Assembly: GCA_027563935.2 (NCBI GenBank) | Contig: CM050449.1 | Coordinates: 53,647,949 to 53,711,948, forward strand | From: Costus lasius | Lineage: Eukaryota; Streptophyta; Magnoliopsida; Zingiberales; Costaceae | Direction of reading: 5' to 3' | DNA length: 64,000 bases | Shown here: piece after piece, positions 21,961 through 34,265 of the stretch | Numbering within the stretch: position 1 is the first letter of the stretch | Layout: every line of letters begins with the position of its first letter | Made by a program: the position numbers and the translations under genes | The notes under the pieces: generated by a model | Database searches by the model: none | Told to the model about the DNA's origin: nothing | The model's input: the letters and a program-made list of their open reading frames with translations, nothing else

Positions 21961-23121
21961 TGATCCTCAGCCTCGATTTGCGTAAAATTTCTTGTGTGAC
22001 CTCTTCTTGATGTTGAAAATTCTTCTATGTATTTGATTTTGCTCGAAAACACCCTAAAATGATGCCTTTTTGCCTGAAAATCATGAAAAACAAAAATAGA
22101 AGTAGACTTTGCAATATTTGATGGATTCAGCATACAAACAAGTAAAAGATCCTCAATTTAGCATGAAAAGGTATCTAAAATGATACAAAATATACTATAT
22201 ATTTTGGTGTCATAAAGGACTTAGGGGAGGCTACCTATATTCTATGCATGAGGATCTATCGGGACAGATCCAAAAGGCTCCTGGCCCTTAGTCAGAGTAC
22301 CTACATTGATTAGGTCCTGGAGAGGTTCAACTTGGAGGAATTCAAGAAGGGATACCTTGGAATGAGACATGGCCTTACTCTCTCAAAGAGCTAGTGTCCA
22401 ACCACACAGGCTCAGAGGGATACCTTCCAATGATGACATGAGTCGAGTCCCCTTTGCTTCGGCAGTGGGATCGATCATGTATGCAATGTTGTGTACTAGA
22501 CCAGATGTGGCTTATGCTATGAGCATAACAAGCCGATACCAATCCAATCTAGGTTTACTACACTGGGTGGCTATAAAGAATATCCTTAAGTATCTGAGAA
22601 GAACTAAGGACCTGTTCTTAGTCTATGGGGGACAGGAAGAGCTCAGTATGTAGGGCTATACTAATGCGTCATTCCAGTCTGACCCTGATGACTTCAGATC
22701 ATAGGCCGACTATGTGTTCAAGTTGAATGGAGGCGCTGTATGCTGGAACAGCTTCAAGCAATCCACCGTAGCTGATTCTACAACCGAGGCTGTATGTGGC
22801 CGCTTCTGAGGCAGCCAAAGAAGCCGTTTGGATCAGGAAGTTCATTTATGAACTTCAGGTGGATCCAAGTGCAATGGATCCCATTGAGCTCTACTGTGAC
22901 AACAATGGAGCAATTGCACAAGCCAAGGAACCACAGTCTCATCAAAGATCCAAACACATACTCAAGAGATTTCACTTGATCAGAGAGATCATTGATAGAG
23001 GTGATGTTAAGATTAGCAGAGTTGACACAGAGAACAATCTGGCAGACCCATTGACCAAGGCTTTGGCGCAGCAGAAGCATGATGGTCACGCTAGAGATTC
23101 CTCAACCTCTAGGTCTTAGTG

Positions 23122-23133
23122 CAAGTGGGAGAT
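23122..23133 (+). promoter_or_regulatory. Polypurine tract of plus-strand Copia
   Basis: AAGTGGGAGAT lies immediately before the LTR start, in the canonical place for priming plus-strand DNA synthesis. The minus-strand copy has the same tract at 36025-36035. Confidence 0.85.
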
Positions 23134-25080
23134 TATTGGTGTAGATGCCCTAGGACCTAGTATTGGTCCATTATTGTACTACTTGACATTGATATTTATA
23201 TCTTTCTGACATTGTCATTATCTATGTTTGTCTACATCTGTGATTACATACTTACATGATAATGTCGCTGGAGATAGATTGGATCTGTGCTAAAATGATT
23301 GTCCCCCGTCTATGTACCTGAGTGGATATGGGACAGCTCTGGTACTTGTGAGACTAGTATATGGGCTAGTTAGGCACGAGGTGCTAACGCAGATATATGG
23401 GTATATCAGTGGTGGATATACTGGATAGATCCACTGTGAGGCAATGACTTGGTGTCATGACTTATCCTCACAAGTGACAGGAGATGCATTGATTCCTTAA
23501 CTTGAGGTCATTGGCCATTCTATATGGTTAGGGACATGCTTTGATACAACCTAAGACCTCGCCGTAGTAGGGAGGTAATAACGGTTGTCATTGAGCATGC
23601 CACGACCCATATGAGGAGGTCAATGGACAGACAGAGGATTTGCCCCTTCCTAAGGGAATCATGATATCCATGGAGCTCCTCTATGGTTCTATGACTGAAA
23701 GTGTATGGCCATACCCAGGTGAGAACCTGATTTAGTCATAACCATGTGATTGGGTGAAAACAAGTGGTGACACACTTGACCAATCAGATATCAGTTCAGC
23801 AAAGAAAATGTAATGCATCTATACCTAGTTGCGATGATGGGGATGTCAATGTCGATATCCATTCCAATGACCCGGGTAGTAGCGATGCACTACTAGGTGC
23901 CACTCACTACTTGCGGTGACCTTTGGTCAGCACTGCCAGTGTCATAGGAACCTAAAGGGTCGCACACCTTGATACTCGAGTTCTCGTATTGATTGGGAAG
24001 CCTTATAATCGAGTTATTGGATAACTCGGATCTACTTGGGAGATTTCATCAGCGCCAATGGGCCTGATGAGATAGAAGAATGTTATTGGAGCCAAACTTC
24101 ATTTTTAGCAGGATGACCCGTATTTGACCATTGTTGGTTAAATTTGGATTAGGGTTGCATTGGATTGGATCCAAGTGCTTAATCAACCCATGTAATGATG
24201 TTTGGGCTAGCTCATTATCCAATGAGGCCCAATAACAAGTTGTCATGAAGAGGCAATAGGCTAAAAGGGTATAATGGGGAAAAAACTTCTCCCATTGGCG
24301 CCAATGGGCATAATGGGGAGAAGATGGCAAAGTTGCTTCATTAAGGAAGCAATTTGTGCCTCCCCCATGCTCCTTTGAAGGTATGAATGCCTTTATGGCA
24401 TGTCTTGGGCTGATATGGTGCTTGGGTAATTATGGATAGGTTAAATGAGGTTTATGGTAAACTCTTGGAGACTTTCCTTGCCTCAAACCCCCTCATCCTA
24501 GCCACACACTTGTCATGATCCTAGCCCTTGCCCAAACTGCCTCTTGCTCTATAAAAGTAACCCCTAACCACCCCTCTCTTGTGTACAATTCCTTGGAGGC
24601 GTGAAGACACATAGATGGGTAAAGGGGAGAGAGATTCAAGGTGGCGCAACCTCTTCCATCTTCCTAGCTGCAAGCAACTCTTCTCTCCTTCTCTCTTGGC
24701 GCATGTTATAGGAGTGCTTGGCAGCTTCACCTCCCTCTTTCTTCTCCTTGGCGCATCTTCCCTTCAAGGTGGCACAAGTATTGAAGAAAGGCATCTAAGG
24801 CTTGGATCTTCTTCCCGAGGCTAGCACCGGGCGTGGAAGAAGAGGACTCGAGGCATCCGTGTGTGTGAGATTGCAGAGGGCGCACGCTTGGGCGCCTACC
24901 TCGACATCGGCCTCATCTTGCTTTGAGGTATTTTCTAACTCATCGTGTCGACTCTCTCGCATGCGATCTTCACTGGGTTTTTGGCACTAGCTCGTTTCGG
25001 GGATATTGCTTCCGCTATGCAATGAATTTGTGTAATCTCTATATCTAAAAATTGTAAAATATCCCCGGGGTTTCCCAACA
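23134..25080 (+). repeat. 3-prime LTR of plus-strand Copia
   Basis: 1947 bp from TATTGGTG (decayed TGTTGGTG) to CCCAACA. It is confirmed by a second, inverted copy at 26151-25081. A clear TATA box TATAAAAG lies at 24550-24557, placing transcription start about 30 bp downstream, in the last 500 bp of the LTR. The LTR ends against the truncated inverted LTR of the neighbouring copy. Confidence 0.88.
24550..24557 (+). promoter_or_regulatory. TATA box of Copia LTR
   Basis: TATAAAAG in the right part of the LTR, preceded by CTCTTGCTC, with a pyrimidine-rich CCCTCTCTTGTG downstream. A good match to plant LTR promoters; inferred from sequence only. Confidence 0.65.
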
Positions 25081-26151
25081 CATTATACCCTTGAGCCCTA
25101 TTCTCCTTTCATGACAACTTATCATTGGGCCTCATTGGATAATGAACAAGTCCAAACTTCGTTGCATGGGTTTATTAAGCTATTGGATCCAATCCAATGC
25201 GACCCTAATCCAAATTTGACCAACCATGGTCAAATACAGGTTAACCTGCCAAAAATAAAGTTTGGCTCCAATAACTCTCTTCTATCTCATCAGGCCCATT
25301 GGCGCTGACGAAATTTCCCAAATAAATCCGAGCTATCCAATAACTTGATCATAAGGCTTCCCGATCAATACGAGAACTCGAGTATCAAGGTGTGCGACCC
25401 TATTGGTTCCTCTGACGTTGGTAGGGTTGACCTAAGGTCACCACAAGCAGTGAGTGGCACCTAGCAGTGCATCACTACTACCCAAGTCATCGGAATGGAT
25501 ATCGATATCGACATCCCCATCATCGCAACTAGGTACAGATGCATTACAGTCTCTTTCATCCAATCACATGGTTATGACTAAATCAGGTTCTCACCTAGGT
25601 ATGGCCATACACTTTCAGTCATTGAACCATAGAGGAGCTCCATGGATATCAAGCTTCCCTTAGGAAGGGGCAAATCCTCTGTCTATCCATTGACCTTCTC
25701 ATACGTGTCATGATATGCTCAATAACAACCGTTATTACCTCCCAACTACGGCGAGGTGTTAGGTTGTATCAAAGCATGTCCCTTACCATATAGAATGGAC
25801 AATAACCTCAAGTCAAGGGATCAAAGCATCTCCTGTCACTTGTGACGATAACTTATGACACCAAGTCATACCCTCACAACGGGTCGGTCCAGTATATCCA
25901 CCACTGATATACCCATATGTCTGCATTAGCACCTCGTGCCTAACCTGCCCATATACGAGTCTGTCTCATATCCACTCAGGTACATCGATTAGGGACAATC
26001 ATTTGAGCACAGACTTAATCTATCTCTAGGGACATTATAATGTAGGTACATAATCGCAGATGTAGACAAATATAAATAATGACAATGCCAGAATGATATA
26101 AATATCAATGTTAAGTAGTACAAAGATGGACCAAAACTATGTCGTAGGGCA
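25081..26151 (-). repeat. Inverted, truncated LTR of minus-strand Copia
   Basis: Reverse-complement match to about 23147-24276, i.e. roughly the first 1140 bp of the same LTR. It ends abruptly at CATTATACCC, where the plus-strand LTR begins, so the plus-strand Copia most likely inserted into this LTR. Its first 13 bp (36012-36024) are separated from it by element D. Confidence 0.85.
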
Positions 26152-26156
26152 TATAT

Positions 26157-27851
26157 GTTGTGTCCGCAAATGCACAGATACTCGAAGTAATAAAAAAGAT
26201 ATTGAACCCCAGAGACCTCGTTTGTCAAGTACTGAATAATTAATTTCTTACTAGCTAGACAATCAAAATTTGCAAGTAAACTATCGAAGGCTACACGAAA
26301 ATATCGGAGAGAGAATCTGGGACTCGGGTTTCATTGACTTTAATTTCTTACTAGGGTTTCATTCACTTTAATTTCCATGACTCAAGGGTCACTTTCGTGC
26401 ATCCGAGTCTCAACAAAGGTTCTACTTAAGGTTCTCCAACGTTCCGATCCTCACTTTCGCGCAAGATCTTCACATTTAACAAAATAACTCAATCCTAGAT
26501 TCAAATGATCAAACATGTCAATTATTCTTCTAAAATCAAGAAATAAGAACTAACCTAATTTCTTACGGTGAGTTTCTAATATTCAATTTTAGGGTACCAA
26601 GTTCTCAAGCAAATCACTTTTCTGTCCATATTGCGAAAACTCTAAAAACATGCATGATAATAAGAAAACTATGGAGAATTATAGACAATTGTCACATAAG
26701 TAGAATTATCACACTAAAATTATACTCGACGAAGTAATGCAAAATTTATCTAATCATTGAGAAATCAAAGGAAATTACTCCCCCATGTCCCATAAAAGGT
26801 TTAAGCTAGCATGGTAGAAAGATTACAATATTCCATAGTGTCAAAGTGTAAGAAATCAAGGAAAGAGCGGAAAAAGAAATAACCACACGGCTGTAATAGA
26901 AATTATAGCCGTAATTTCCACCTGTGAACAGTGCTGTTGTCGTGCTTTTGTTGATTTCTCCTCCGATCGATCTCCTTTCACTCCGAAACCTCTAGGGTAT
27001 GTTCTCCTCTTCTAGGCGAAGCTTCCCCTCAAATTTTACGGCCAGTGATGCGCTGTACGCTTCTCGGCGGTGAAACCTAAGGCGGCGGCGTGTAACTCGA
27101 TTTCTCTTTCGTCAGTGAATGAAAATTAGGGCTTCTTCGTTCTCTCTATTCTCCTCTGTCTAAACTCTCCTTTTGCTTCTTATGAATCTTCAAATTATGG
27201 CCTGGATCGTCCATAATCGATCGCGCAAAAATTGGGCTTCAAAATTGATCGTGGAAATCGAGCGTTAACGATAGTATTACGGCCGTGTTTCTGGTTATGG
27301 CACTGCCGTAATTCAGTCGAGTTCTCTGATCGAAACTATCTGGCAATTACGACACCGTAAAATAGGTTACGGCAATGCCGTAATTTCATCTAAAATTTCT
27401 AATCGGAATTTACTCAAAATTACGGCCCGTAAAATTCCTTACGGTAGTGCCGTAATTTTTGAAAAACTTTCTGGATGAAAAACTCCCCAAATTACGACAG
27501 CACTCTAATATTATGGTAGCCGGTGAAAATACGGTACCGTAATATGTATTATGGCCCTGCCATATTTTGGTTTGAAGCTCTAATCTTTATGAAATTCGAC
27601 ATGCAATCTTCTCTTGATGGTGGGAATTTATTTATGCATCTGGAATTGCTTGAAAACGCCTAAAAATTGTGCCTTTTTACCTGAAAATCATCAAAAACCA
27701 AAAAGAGTGTAGATTCTACAGTAATTTACTATAAATTTACTATCAAATGACACAAAAATATCATCAAGCAAAAATAATAGCAAAGAGTGTAAATATGACA
27801 CAAAAATATCTATCAAATGACACAAAATTTACTATAAATTTCAGTGTCATG
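26157..27851 (-). repeat. 3-prime LTR of element D
   Basis: On the minus strand it ends ...GACACAACA at 26157 and starts TCATGACACTG (TG end altered to TC). Hairpins: 26386-26404 and 26446-26468 (outer GATCTT/AGGATC, inner CGC/GTG with one G-U, loop GAAA). Palindromes at about 27270-27560. Confidence 0.88.
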
Positions 27852-28884
27852 AAACACATAAGGCTCAAACTTTGCTTGTCCTCAAGCAAAAATCAAAAAT
27901 TGACCATAGGAAAAGATTTTCTCATGAGGAATAAATTTCTAGAATACAATGACCAATGAAAAATTTCACTAATTGCTTCATAAAATTTTAAATAGGTATA
28001 TCATCTTTTGAATTCAATCCTCGAGATCCACAAATTAATCAAAAAAAATTTTGCAACTTGTGTAAAAAGCAGAATCTCAGTCTCATGAATTCACCCAAGT
28101 TTCTATTTAAATCTATCATACCTTTGTTTACAGGAATAGGATTTCTAAAATCTTTTTTTTTTCACACAATATCTTTCTCTCTCTTTTTTTCTTTTTGTGT
28201 TTTTGATAGTATGTACCCACATAGATACACACTTTTTATTTGAATTTCAACTCTTATCTTCGGTACCACTCTCAATTTTACACAGTGCCAAGTAGAGGAT
28301 TCATTTTCTTTTTCTCTCTTTTTTTTTATTTTTCTAGACTTCAACCCTTATCTTTGGTACCACTGTCATTTTTACACAGTACCAAGTATAGGAATCTCTC
28401 ACTCTTTTTGGATTCTGGATTCTCTCTTCCCAATAAATAGCAAGATAGACTAAACATCAACTATACTAATCAATTGACATCAATTCAAAATTACACTCAT
28501 ATGCTAATTTTATTTAACAAGTAGTTTCACTTTTAAATCAAATTCTTCAAACAATATATCCACCTAAAATCTCATTCATCAATCAATGAAAAATTTCAAA
28601 AGTTGATATATATTAGAGAAATATATTCGACATGACAGATATAGTCTTAATCACAAGCATGAGTTCATTCACCATCAGTAGATTCATACAATCAACAATA
28701 ACATCTTCAAAAATATAGACTGGGCCACAAAGTCAACAAAATAACAAAAATGGTATAGACTCATCAATCATGAAAGTATCACAATTTTATCATGTCATCA
28801 AGCATGCAAGTATGCACCTTCACAAGGTGCTCAAAATATCAAAAATATCATCATACAACCAAATATAAATAACCATCAATATCA
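27852..28884 (-). other. 3-prime tail of element D, non-coding
   Basis: No gene seen. It holds a hairpin word (27871-27888) 19 bp before the LTR, and a duplicated block containing GGTACCACT then TTTACACAGT at 28244-28299 and 28339-28393. The same doublet is in the tail of F (50290-50348 and 50385-50443). The rest is A/T-rich. Confidence 0.65.
27871..27888 (-). other. Hairpin word before the 3-prime LTR (element D)
   Basis: TTGCTTGAGGACAAGCAA on the minus strand: a 7-bp perfect stem and 4-nt loop. It is identical to 50801-50818 in F. It lies about 20 bp from the LTR, where a polypurine tract is expected; the purine run AGGACAAGCAAAG is the best candidate. Confidence 0.65.
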
Positions 28885-30481
28885 TCATATGGTACAACCA
28901 CATCGAATAGTCAATATCAGAAGTGTACAACCATATTGAATTATTGCAAAAATCATATAGCAGTAGTGGACACAAAAGTTTGTAGAGTTATCCCTCCTAT
29001 AAACAAATGAAATATCAGTAAGATAAGGAGAATAGAATGCAAAGAAATAAGGAAAAGGGATACTCACAAAACTCTGCTCATCATCTGATCCAATCTCCTT
29101 GGTGTCCTCCTCTGCTGCATCCATAGGATCAAAGGGCTGCTCTCTCTGGTGCCCACCATGGTCACCTCCTCGTCTGCTATCCTCATATCCTAAGTGGTCA
29201 TAAAGAAAATTTCCCATATCCTCCATGTAAGTGCTCAGCTCCTCCACATCCTGGTGGATATGGTGCATCATGTCAGTCATCCTCCCCATGCAATCCATCA
29301 TCCTCTCCATACAATGTCCCTGACGATTATTTCAACGGAGAGTGCCTAGAATCCTAGGTCAAAGGCAATAGACCAGCCTCCAGTAGGTATGTGGGAAGAA
29401 TCAGTAGCAGGGTGAGTAGAATTAGTAGGCTGGTGAGATGGCGACTCCATACCAAAAGGATCGTCTCTTCCACCCCAAGTGGGTGGTGGTGGAACTGCAC
29501 TCAATGGTGGTGTAAAAGCGGCCTCAGCGGTGCTTGGTGAAAGTTTCCAATTTGCTCTTTCCTTCACAGTGGTATTCTCTACATGGGGTAAAGGTAAAGT
29601 AGGGGCATTTGGTCCAAGGACCAAACAAAAGACACCCCCCTCTCTAGCTATCATTTTCATTGCCATGCAAGACTCAAGATCAAGCCTTGCATTCCCCCTT
29701 GCCACTTCTATCCCATAGGGTTCAACATTCAGATGTAGGGCTATAGGGGTAATCAGCCCCCCTATAACAATGGCACCCTTCTTTGCCCTAGCCACTTTAT
29801 CCATGTGCTTCACTAGAAAGAATGCAACATCCACTATTACTCCATTAAGCATCCCTCAAAGAAAGTAGAGCTCAGACTGTCGTACCATGCCATCACTATC
29901 TCCTCTGCTAAAGACAGTGTGGGCAAGAACTCTATGAACGTACTTTATACAAGGATTCGCGAGCTTCGAAGGTCTAGCAGAAATAGCAGAAAAATGAGTC
30001 TCATGGTTAATCTGGTTCCAAAACACATTATCTATAAACCCAATTGGTTTTGGGTATACCCTCCAGAACCCGGGTGAAAGATAGTCTTGATTTCTCTCAA
30101 AGTTAACTTCCTCTCAAAATTATCTATCCTGAATGTGATATCTCCTTTAGCAGGTCCATTGGAAAACTCTCGTAGGTCCACATTCAAGCTACTCAAAAAT
30201 TCCAAAGTAAGTGGCAAATAGGTATATGGTGTCATCTCAAAAAATCTTCTAGCTCTGATTTGCTCAAACATCCAAGATACATCCTCGCAGAGCCCAAGTG
30301 CCTCTAAAGTCCTTTTATCAGCACATTTTGTATTGACAACCCTTCTTTCCACCAATTGATTGTATCTTGACTCTTGAATCTCATCCCTAAAAATAATGCC
30401 ATCGGGATATGGTGTTGAGGAGGATGTAGCTAGTCCTTTTCCTCTTTTCTTTAAAACTACTTGCTTAATCTTGGGTGCCAT
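28885..30481 (-). pseudogene. Athila-type third ORF, broken (element D)
   Basis: Homologous to the third ORF of B. 30481-30032 encodes the basic N-terminus and the core (NTKCADKRTLEALGL, LTLREIKTIF). A frameshift near 30048 is followed by a stop at 29853 (TGG to TGA in FLWGMLNG). 29852-29346 continues with MDKVARAKKG and a Pro-rich tail. 29310-28885, in another frame, has a Met-rich, coiled-coil-like C-terminus (HHIHQDVEELSTYMEDM). A possible 71-nt intron (GTGAGTATCC...TTTATAG) lies at 29067-28997. Function of this Athila-type protein is unknown. Confidence 0.7.
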
Positions 30482-31540
30482 GAGCGAACTAAGGCTGCAA
30501 CTTGAATTTCAAGCACAATATGGCAAAGTATAGCAAACATTGAACTTCAATAACACTTTCAACATGAACATCAATACTCATCAAACATAATAGGAACAAG
30601 AATTAGCTAAAATTCATGCTTGACCTTAAAGATTCAATTAGAAAAGAAAGGGGGCGAACAGTGAACAGTGGCAACCACAGCAATCTAGCTCATTTCAACT
30701 CAAATCACTTTCAGAAATTGATCAAAAACTTCTGGAAACTAACAAGGACGAGTCGTCTATCATCTAAGAAGAAAATGCGAACAAGAATCTCAGACATCGA
30801 CCAAGAAATGAAGAGAAATGAAGAAAGGGAAAAAATCATGTGAAATTTGCTAAAATAGAGAAATCGGTGAAGAGAGTACCAGATCGGTAGTGAAAACCGG
30901 AAAGGAAGAGTCGTCGGCGAGCTCTGATGGTCGGAGAAGATCTAGAGATGAATTACGGCCCAGAAAAACCTAAAAACAGCACAGGAATCGCGTCTAAAAA
31001 CAGAATTACGGCCGTAAAATCCATTATGGCAGTGCCGTAATCTGGCGAAATTGAAAAATACGTGCCGTAAAATGAATACGGTAGTACCGTAAAAATCTGA
31101 AAACTCTCGGGTCGAATAATGTCCCTAATTATGGTACCGTGAAACATCTTACGGTAGTACTGTAAGTTTCAAGAAACTCTCGGGTCAAAAATAGATGAAA
31201 ATTATGGTACCACAAAAATGGTTACGGCACCGGCGTAATATGCTCGATACTCTCGGCTGAGAAAACAACCAAAAATATGATGCCGTGAAAATTATTACGG
31301 CAGTGCCGTAAAAGCAATGAACTCTCGGCTCGATTTTGGACACAAAATACGATACTGTGAAAATACTTACGACTGTGCCGTAATCTCATCACACCTTCTA
31401 GTTTGAAGAAGACTAGAATTATAGTACCGTTATTTTCATTACGGTAGTGCTGTAATTTGCGCCAAAACTTGTTTTACCTACAAAAATAAAAGAAAAATTA
31501 GTTATAAGAACAAAGTAAAAATAAAAAGAATAAACTAAAG
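30482..31540 (-). other. Non-coding block of element D with palindrome array
   Basis: No gene seen. The palindrome array at about 30955-31460 uses words such as TTACGGCCGTAA near 31005 and TTACGGCAGTGCCGTAA near 31295, spaced by text like AAACTCTCGGG. Equivalent to 10330-11574 in B. Confidence 0.7.
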
Positions 31541-34018
31541 TTAGAAAGCTTGGGTTGCCTCCCAAGAAGTGCTAATTTTAAGGTCTTTAGTTGACCCTTC
31601 TGCACTCAGATTTGATTTTGATTTCTTCAATCTCCACTCTGATTTTTCTTTGGGTTGAGCATCACTTTGAATCACATAAGGCTCATTCATGAAACAATGT
31701 CCAAATTTACTCAAGATCTTCTTTCCTTTATCAAACAATCTAGAACCACTTTTTCTTCTTCTTCTTCTTCTTTTTCTTCTTTTTAGAATTTGAATCTCTT
31801 TTCTCCTAAATTCCTCTATCCACATCCTGAGAAAAAGTGTCAGTTTCAATATTAGTGGAATCATCAAATAAATTATAAACATCAATGACAACATCATCTA
31901 CTATATCAACACTACAACACGATCCGGAATATGAAAGTTTATTCAAAGAATCAGCAAGATCAAACTCAATTAAATTTTCACATATATGAAAAGTGAATTT
32001 TCCTTAACATCTATATGTGCTCCTACTGTAGCCAAAAAGGGTCTACCAAGGATGATAGGATTTTAATGATTTTCTTCCATATCAAGGACTACAAAACCAG
32101 CAGGTATGAAAAATTCACCTACCTTGATTGGAACATTCTCTAAAATACCAATAGGATACTTTACCGAGCTATCAGCGAGCTGTAAAGATATGGATGTTGA
32201 TTTAAGCTCTCCAATGTCCAGCTTCATGCAAATAGATAAAGGCATTAGGCTTACACTAGCTCCTAAATCACATAAGGCTTGGTCAAATGCCATGCTTCCA
32301 ATAGAACAAGGTATAGAGAAACTACCTGGATCTTTCAATTTTGGTGGCAATTTATTCTGGATAATAGCACTACAATCCTCAGTTAAAGTCACAGTGTCAT
32401 AGTCCTCTATTTTTCTTTTGTTAGACAAGATCTCTTTCAAGAATTTTGCATATGTTGGCATTTGAGATAAAGCTTCAGTAAAAGGAATATTAATGTAAAG
32501 CTTTTTCAACACTTCAAGAAATTTGCCAAATTGTTTGTCTAATTTTGCCTACACTAACCTTTGGGGAAAGGGTATAGGTGGCCTATAAGGTGGAGGTAAA
32601 TTAGGTTTAGAAGCATTATTCTGACATGGCTCATCACCTTTTCGTTCATCACCCTTTTGAGGTGGCAAAGTAGCTTGGGATTGTTCATGCTCAGAAGATT
32701 TTTCTAACTCTAATTCATCATCATGATCATCATTAGGCTCTTTTTCATTGTTCACACCTCTCCCTTTGGGTTCCTCTTATTGTCTCCCACTTCTAGTGAT
32801 GATAGCATTACAGTGCTCCCTAGGGTTCAACTCAAGTTTAGCAGGTAATTTTCCAAGGGGTCTGTAAGAACTACTAGCTTGTTGTGCTATTTGATTTTCT
32901 AAGATTTTGTTGTGGGCTACTAATGATCCTACTTGAGATGCAAGTTGACCAACCATTCCCCTACGATCTTCAATTTCTTTGTTTTGATTTTGCATGAACT
33001 GATTTTGATTAGTCATAAACTGTTCTACCATGGACTCAATGTTTGAATTCTAATTTGAGTTTTGACTTTGATTTGGCTTTTGTTGGTATCCTCTATTCTC
33101 AGTTTGTCCCCCTATATCGTTGTTGTTCTTCCAAGATAAGTTGGGGTGATTCCTCCATCCAGGGTTGTAGGTACTAGAATAGGGATCATTGTTTCTACTT
33201 TGATTAAAATTCCCTAATGCTTTAACATGTTCACTATCCTGACTAGCAATGACTTTACAATCTTCAGAAATATGACCATTATTACCATAGATATCACAAA
33301 CAATAGATGAAGAAACAACAACAGTTTGCATTTTGAAGGAATCAAATATGTTGCACTAAGAGTCTACCTTTTTTGCCAAGGTGCGCCAACCATCACTTTC
33401 ATTCTTACCTTGGGAAGGTTTATAAAGCACTCCTCTCTCTGAAGTCCACTGGTTATGATTTAAAGCCAACTCCTCTAGCAACTTGAAAGCATCATCAATG
33501 GTTTTGCTCATGAGAGCTCCTCCTGCAGCAGCATCAACAGTTAGTCTGGTATTATAAAGCAAACCATTGTAAAAAGTATGAATTAAAACCCAATTTTCAA
33601 TGCCTTGGTGAGGACAGTTCCATTGTAAATCGTTGAATCGTTCCCATGCCTCGCTAAATGATTCACCATCCCTCTATGCAAAGCTAGAGATCTGGTTTCT
33701 CATTTGGGTGGTCTTACTTGGTGGAAAATATTTCATCAAGAAGACATTGGACAATTGTTCCCATGTGGTGAAGGTACCAGTAGGTTGTGCTTGAAGCCAA
33801 GAGCATGCTCGGTCCCTAAGAGAAAAAGGAAACAATCTCAGTTTTAATGCATCGTTAGAAACACCATTTTTTTTAATTGTATCACAAAGTTCAAGAAACA
33901 AAGAAAGGTGTTGGTTAGGATCTTCAAGAGGAGATCCTCCAAACTGATTCTATTGAATCATAGATAAGAAAACAGGCTTGATTTCAAACTTGTTAGCCTC
34001 TATGACCGGTCTACAAGT
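31541..34018 (-). pseudogene. Decayed gag-protease (element D)
   Basis: Most fragments lie in one frame, separated by stops near 33964, 33674, 33356, 33050, 32777, 32549 and 32063, with at least one frameshift near 31990. Capsid text (RLFPFSLRDRACSWLQAQPTG), protease (ALCDLGASVSLMPL) and the basic tail (KRRKRRRRRRKSG) are recognisable. The zinc knuckle reads CDIYGNNGHISEDC, so its second Cys is lost. It resembles gag-protease of B and E. It ends at 34018, in the N-terminal part of gag, where scrambled sequence begins. Confidence 0.88.
31549..31566 (-). other. Conserved hairpin after gag-protease (element D)
   Basis: CTTGGGAGGCAACCCAAG on the minus strand, same word and position as in B and F. 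Here the gag-protease frame reads through it before stopping at 31541. Confidence 0.7.
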
Positions 34019-34265
34019 GAAAACAGGCTTGATTTCACTTGACTCAAGGATCTCCTCTTGACTCAAGGAAGCTTAGACACAACAAGTTTGATAAGACACA
34101 ACAAGTTGTAGACACAACTAAGGATACAAATTGTAGACACAACAAGTTTTTGGCGCCAGTGTTGGGGACCTTAGTTTTTGTCAATATTGAAGAACTCAAG
34201 GAAGCTTAGAGGATCTCCTCTTGACTCTATCCCAAGATAAAAATAAGTAAATCATCAATCAAAGA
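34019..34265. other. Scrambled primer-site region of element D
   Basis: A patchwork of short pieces in both orientations. GACACAACAAGTT-like LTR-end text occurs three to four times. A primer-site-like TGGCGCCAGTGTTGGGGA at about 34156-34173 and the following GGGACCTTAGTTTTTGTC lie in plus orientation, opposite to the rest of element D. ACTCAAGGAAGCTTAGA and GGATCTCCTCTTGACTC each occur twice. It replaces the last roughly 230 bp of the LTR, the primer site and the gag start. Confidence 0.7.

Larger units (their letters stand above)
20390..22215 (-). mobile_element. Solo Athila-like LTR
   Basis: 1826 bp, on the minus strand from TTATGACACC (decayed TGATGACACC) to ...GACACAACA, flanked by a perfect 5-bp duplication AGGAC (20385-20389 and 22216-22220). 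Removing the LTR and one AGGAC restores the Copia RT text MKDLGEATY. No primer site, gag or second LTR is present, so it is a solo LTR left by LTR-LTR recombination. Its hairpins carry GAGA loops like E, not the GAAA loops of B, D and F, so it is closest to the E family. Confidence 0.93.
19504..23121 (+). pseudogene. Copia RT-RNase H remnant (plus-strand copy), interrupted by a solo LTR
   Basis: Coding text in two blocks, 19504-20389 and 22221-23121, split by the LTR at 20390-22215. It starts in the integrase-RT linker (EVQVQPQDKE), then RT (GCKWVFKRKIDMDGN, YVDDIL near 20300), resuming at LGEATY and running through the RNase H core (TRPDVAYAMS, YCDNNGAIAQAKEP, RSKHILKRFHLIREI, NNLADPLTKALA). 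Gag, protease and integrase are absent. Many stops, including TAA at the position of W in YEIWQMDV (20036-20038). The linker has a tandem duplication of about 70 bp at 19608-19700. It is the same family as the minus-strand copy at 36046-39785. Confidence 0.88.

Noticed and set aside
24521..24824. Short frames on both strands around the Copia LTR promoter
   Set aside because: They lie around the TATA box inside a non-coding LTR and are not conserved in the inverted copy, which is truncated before this part.
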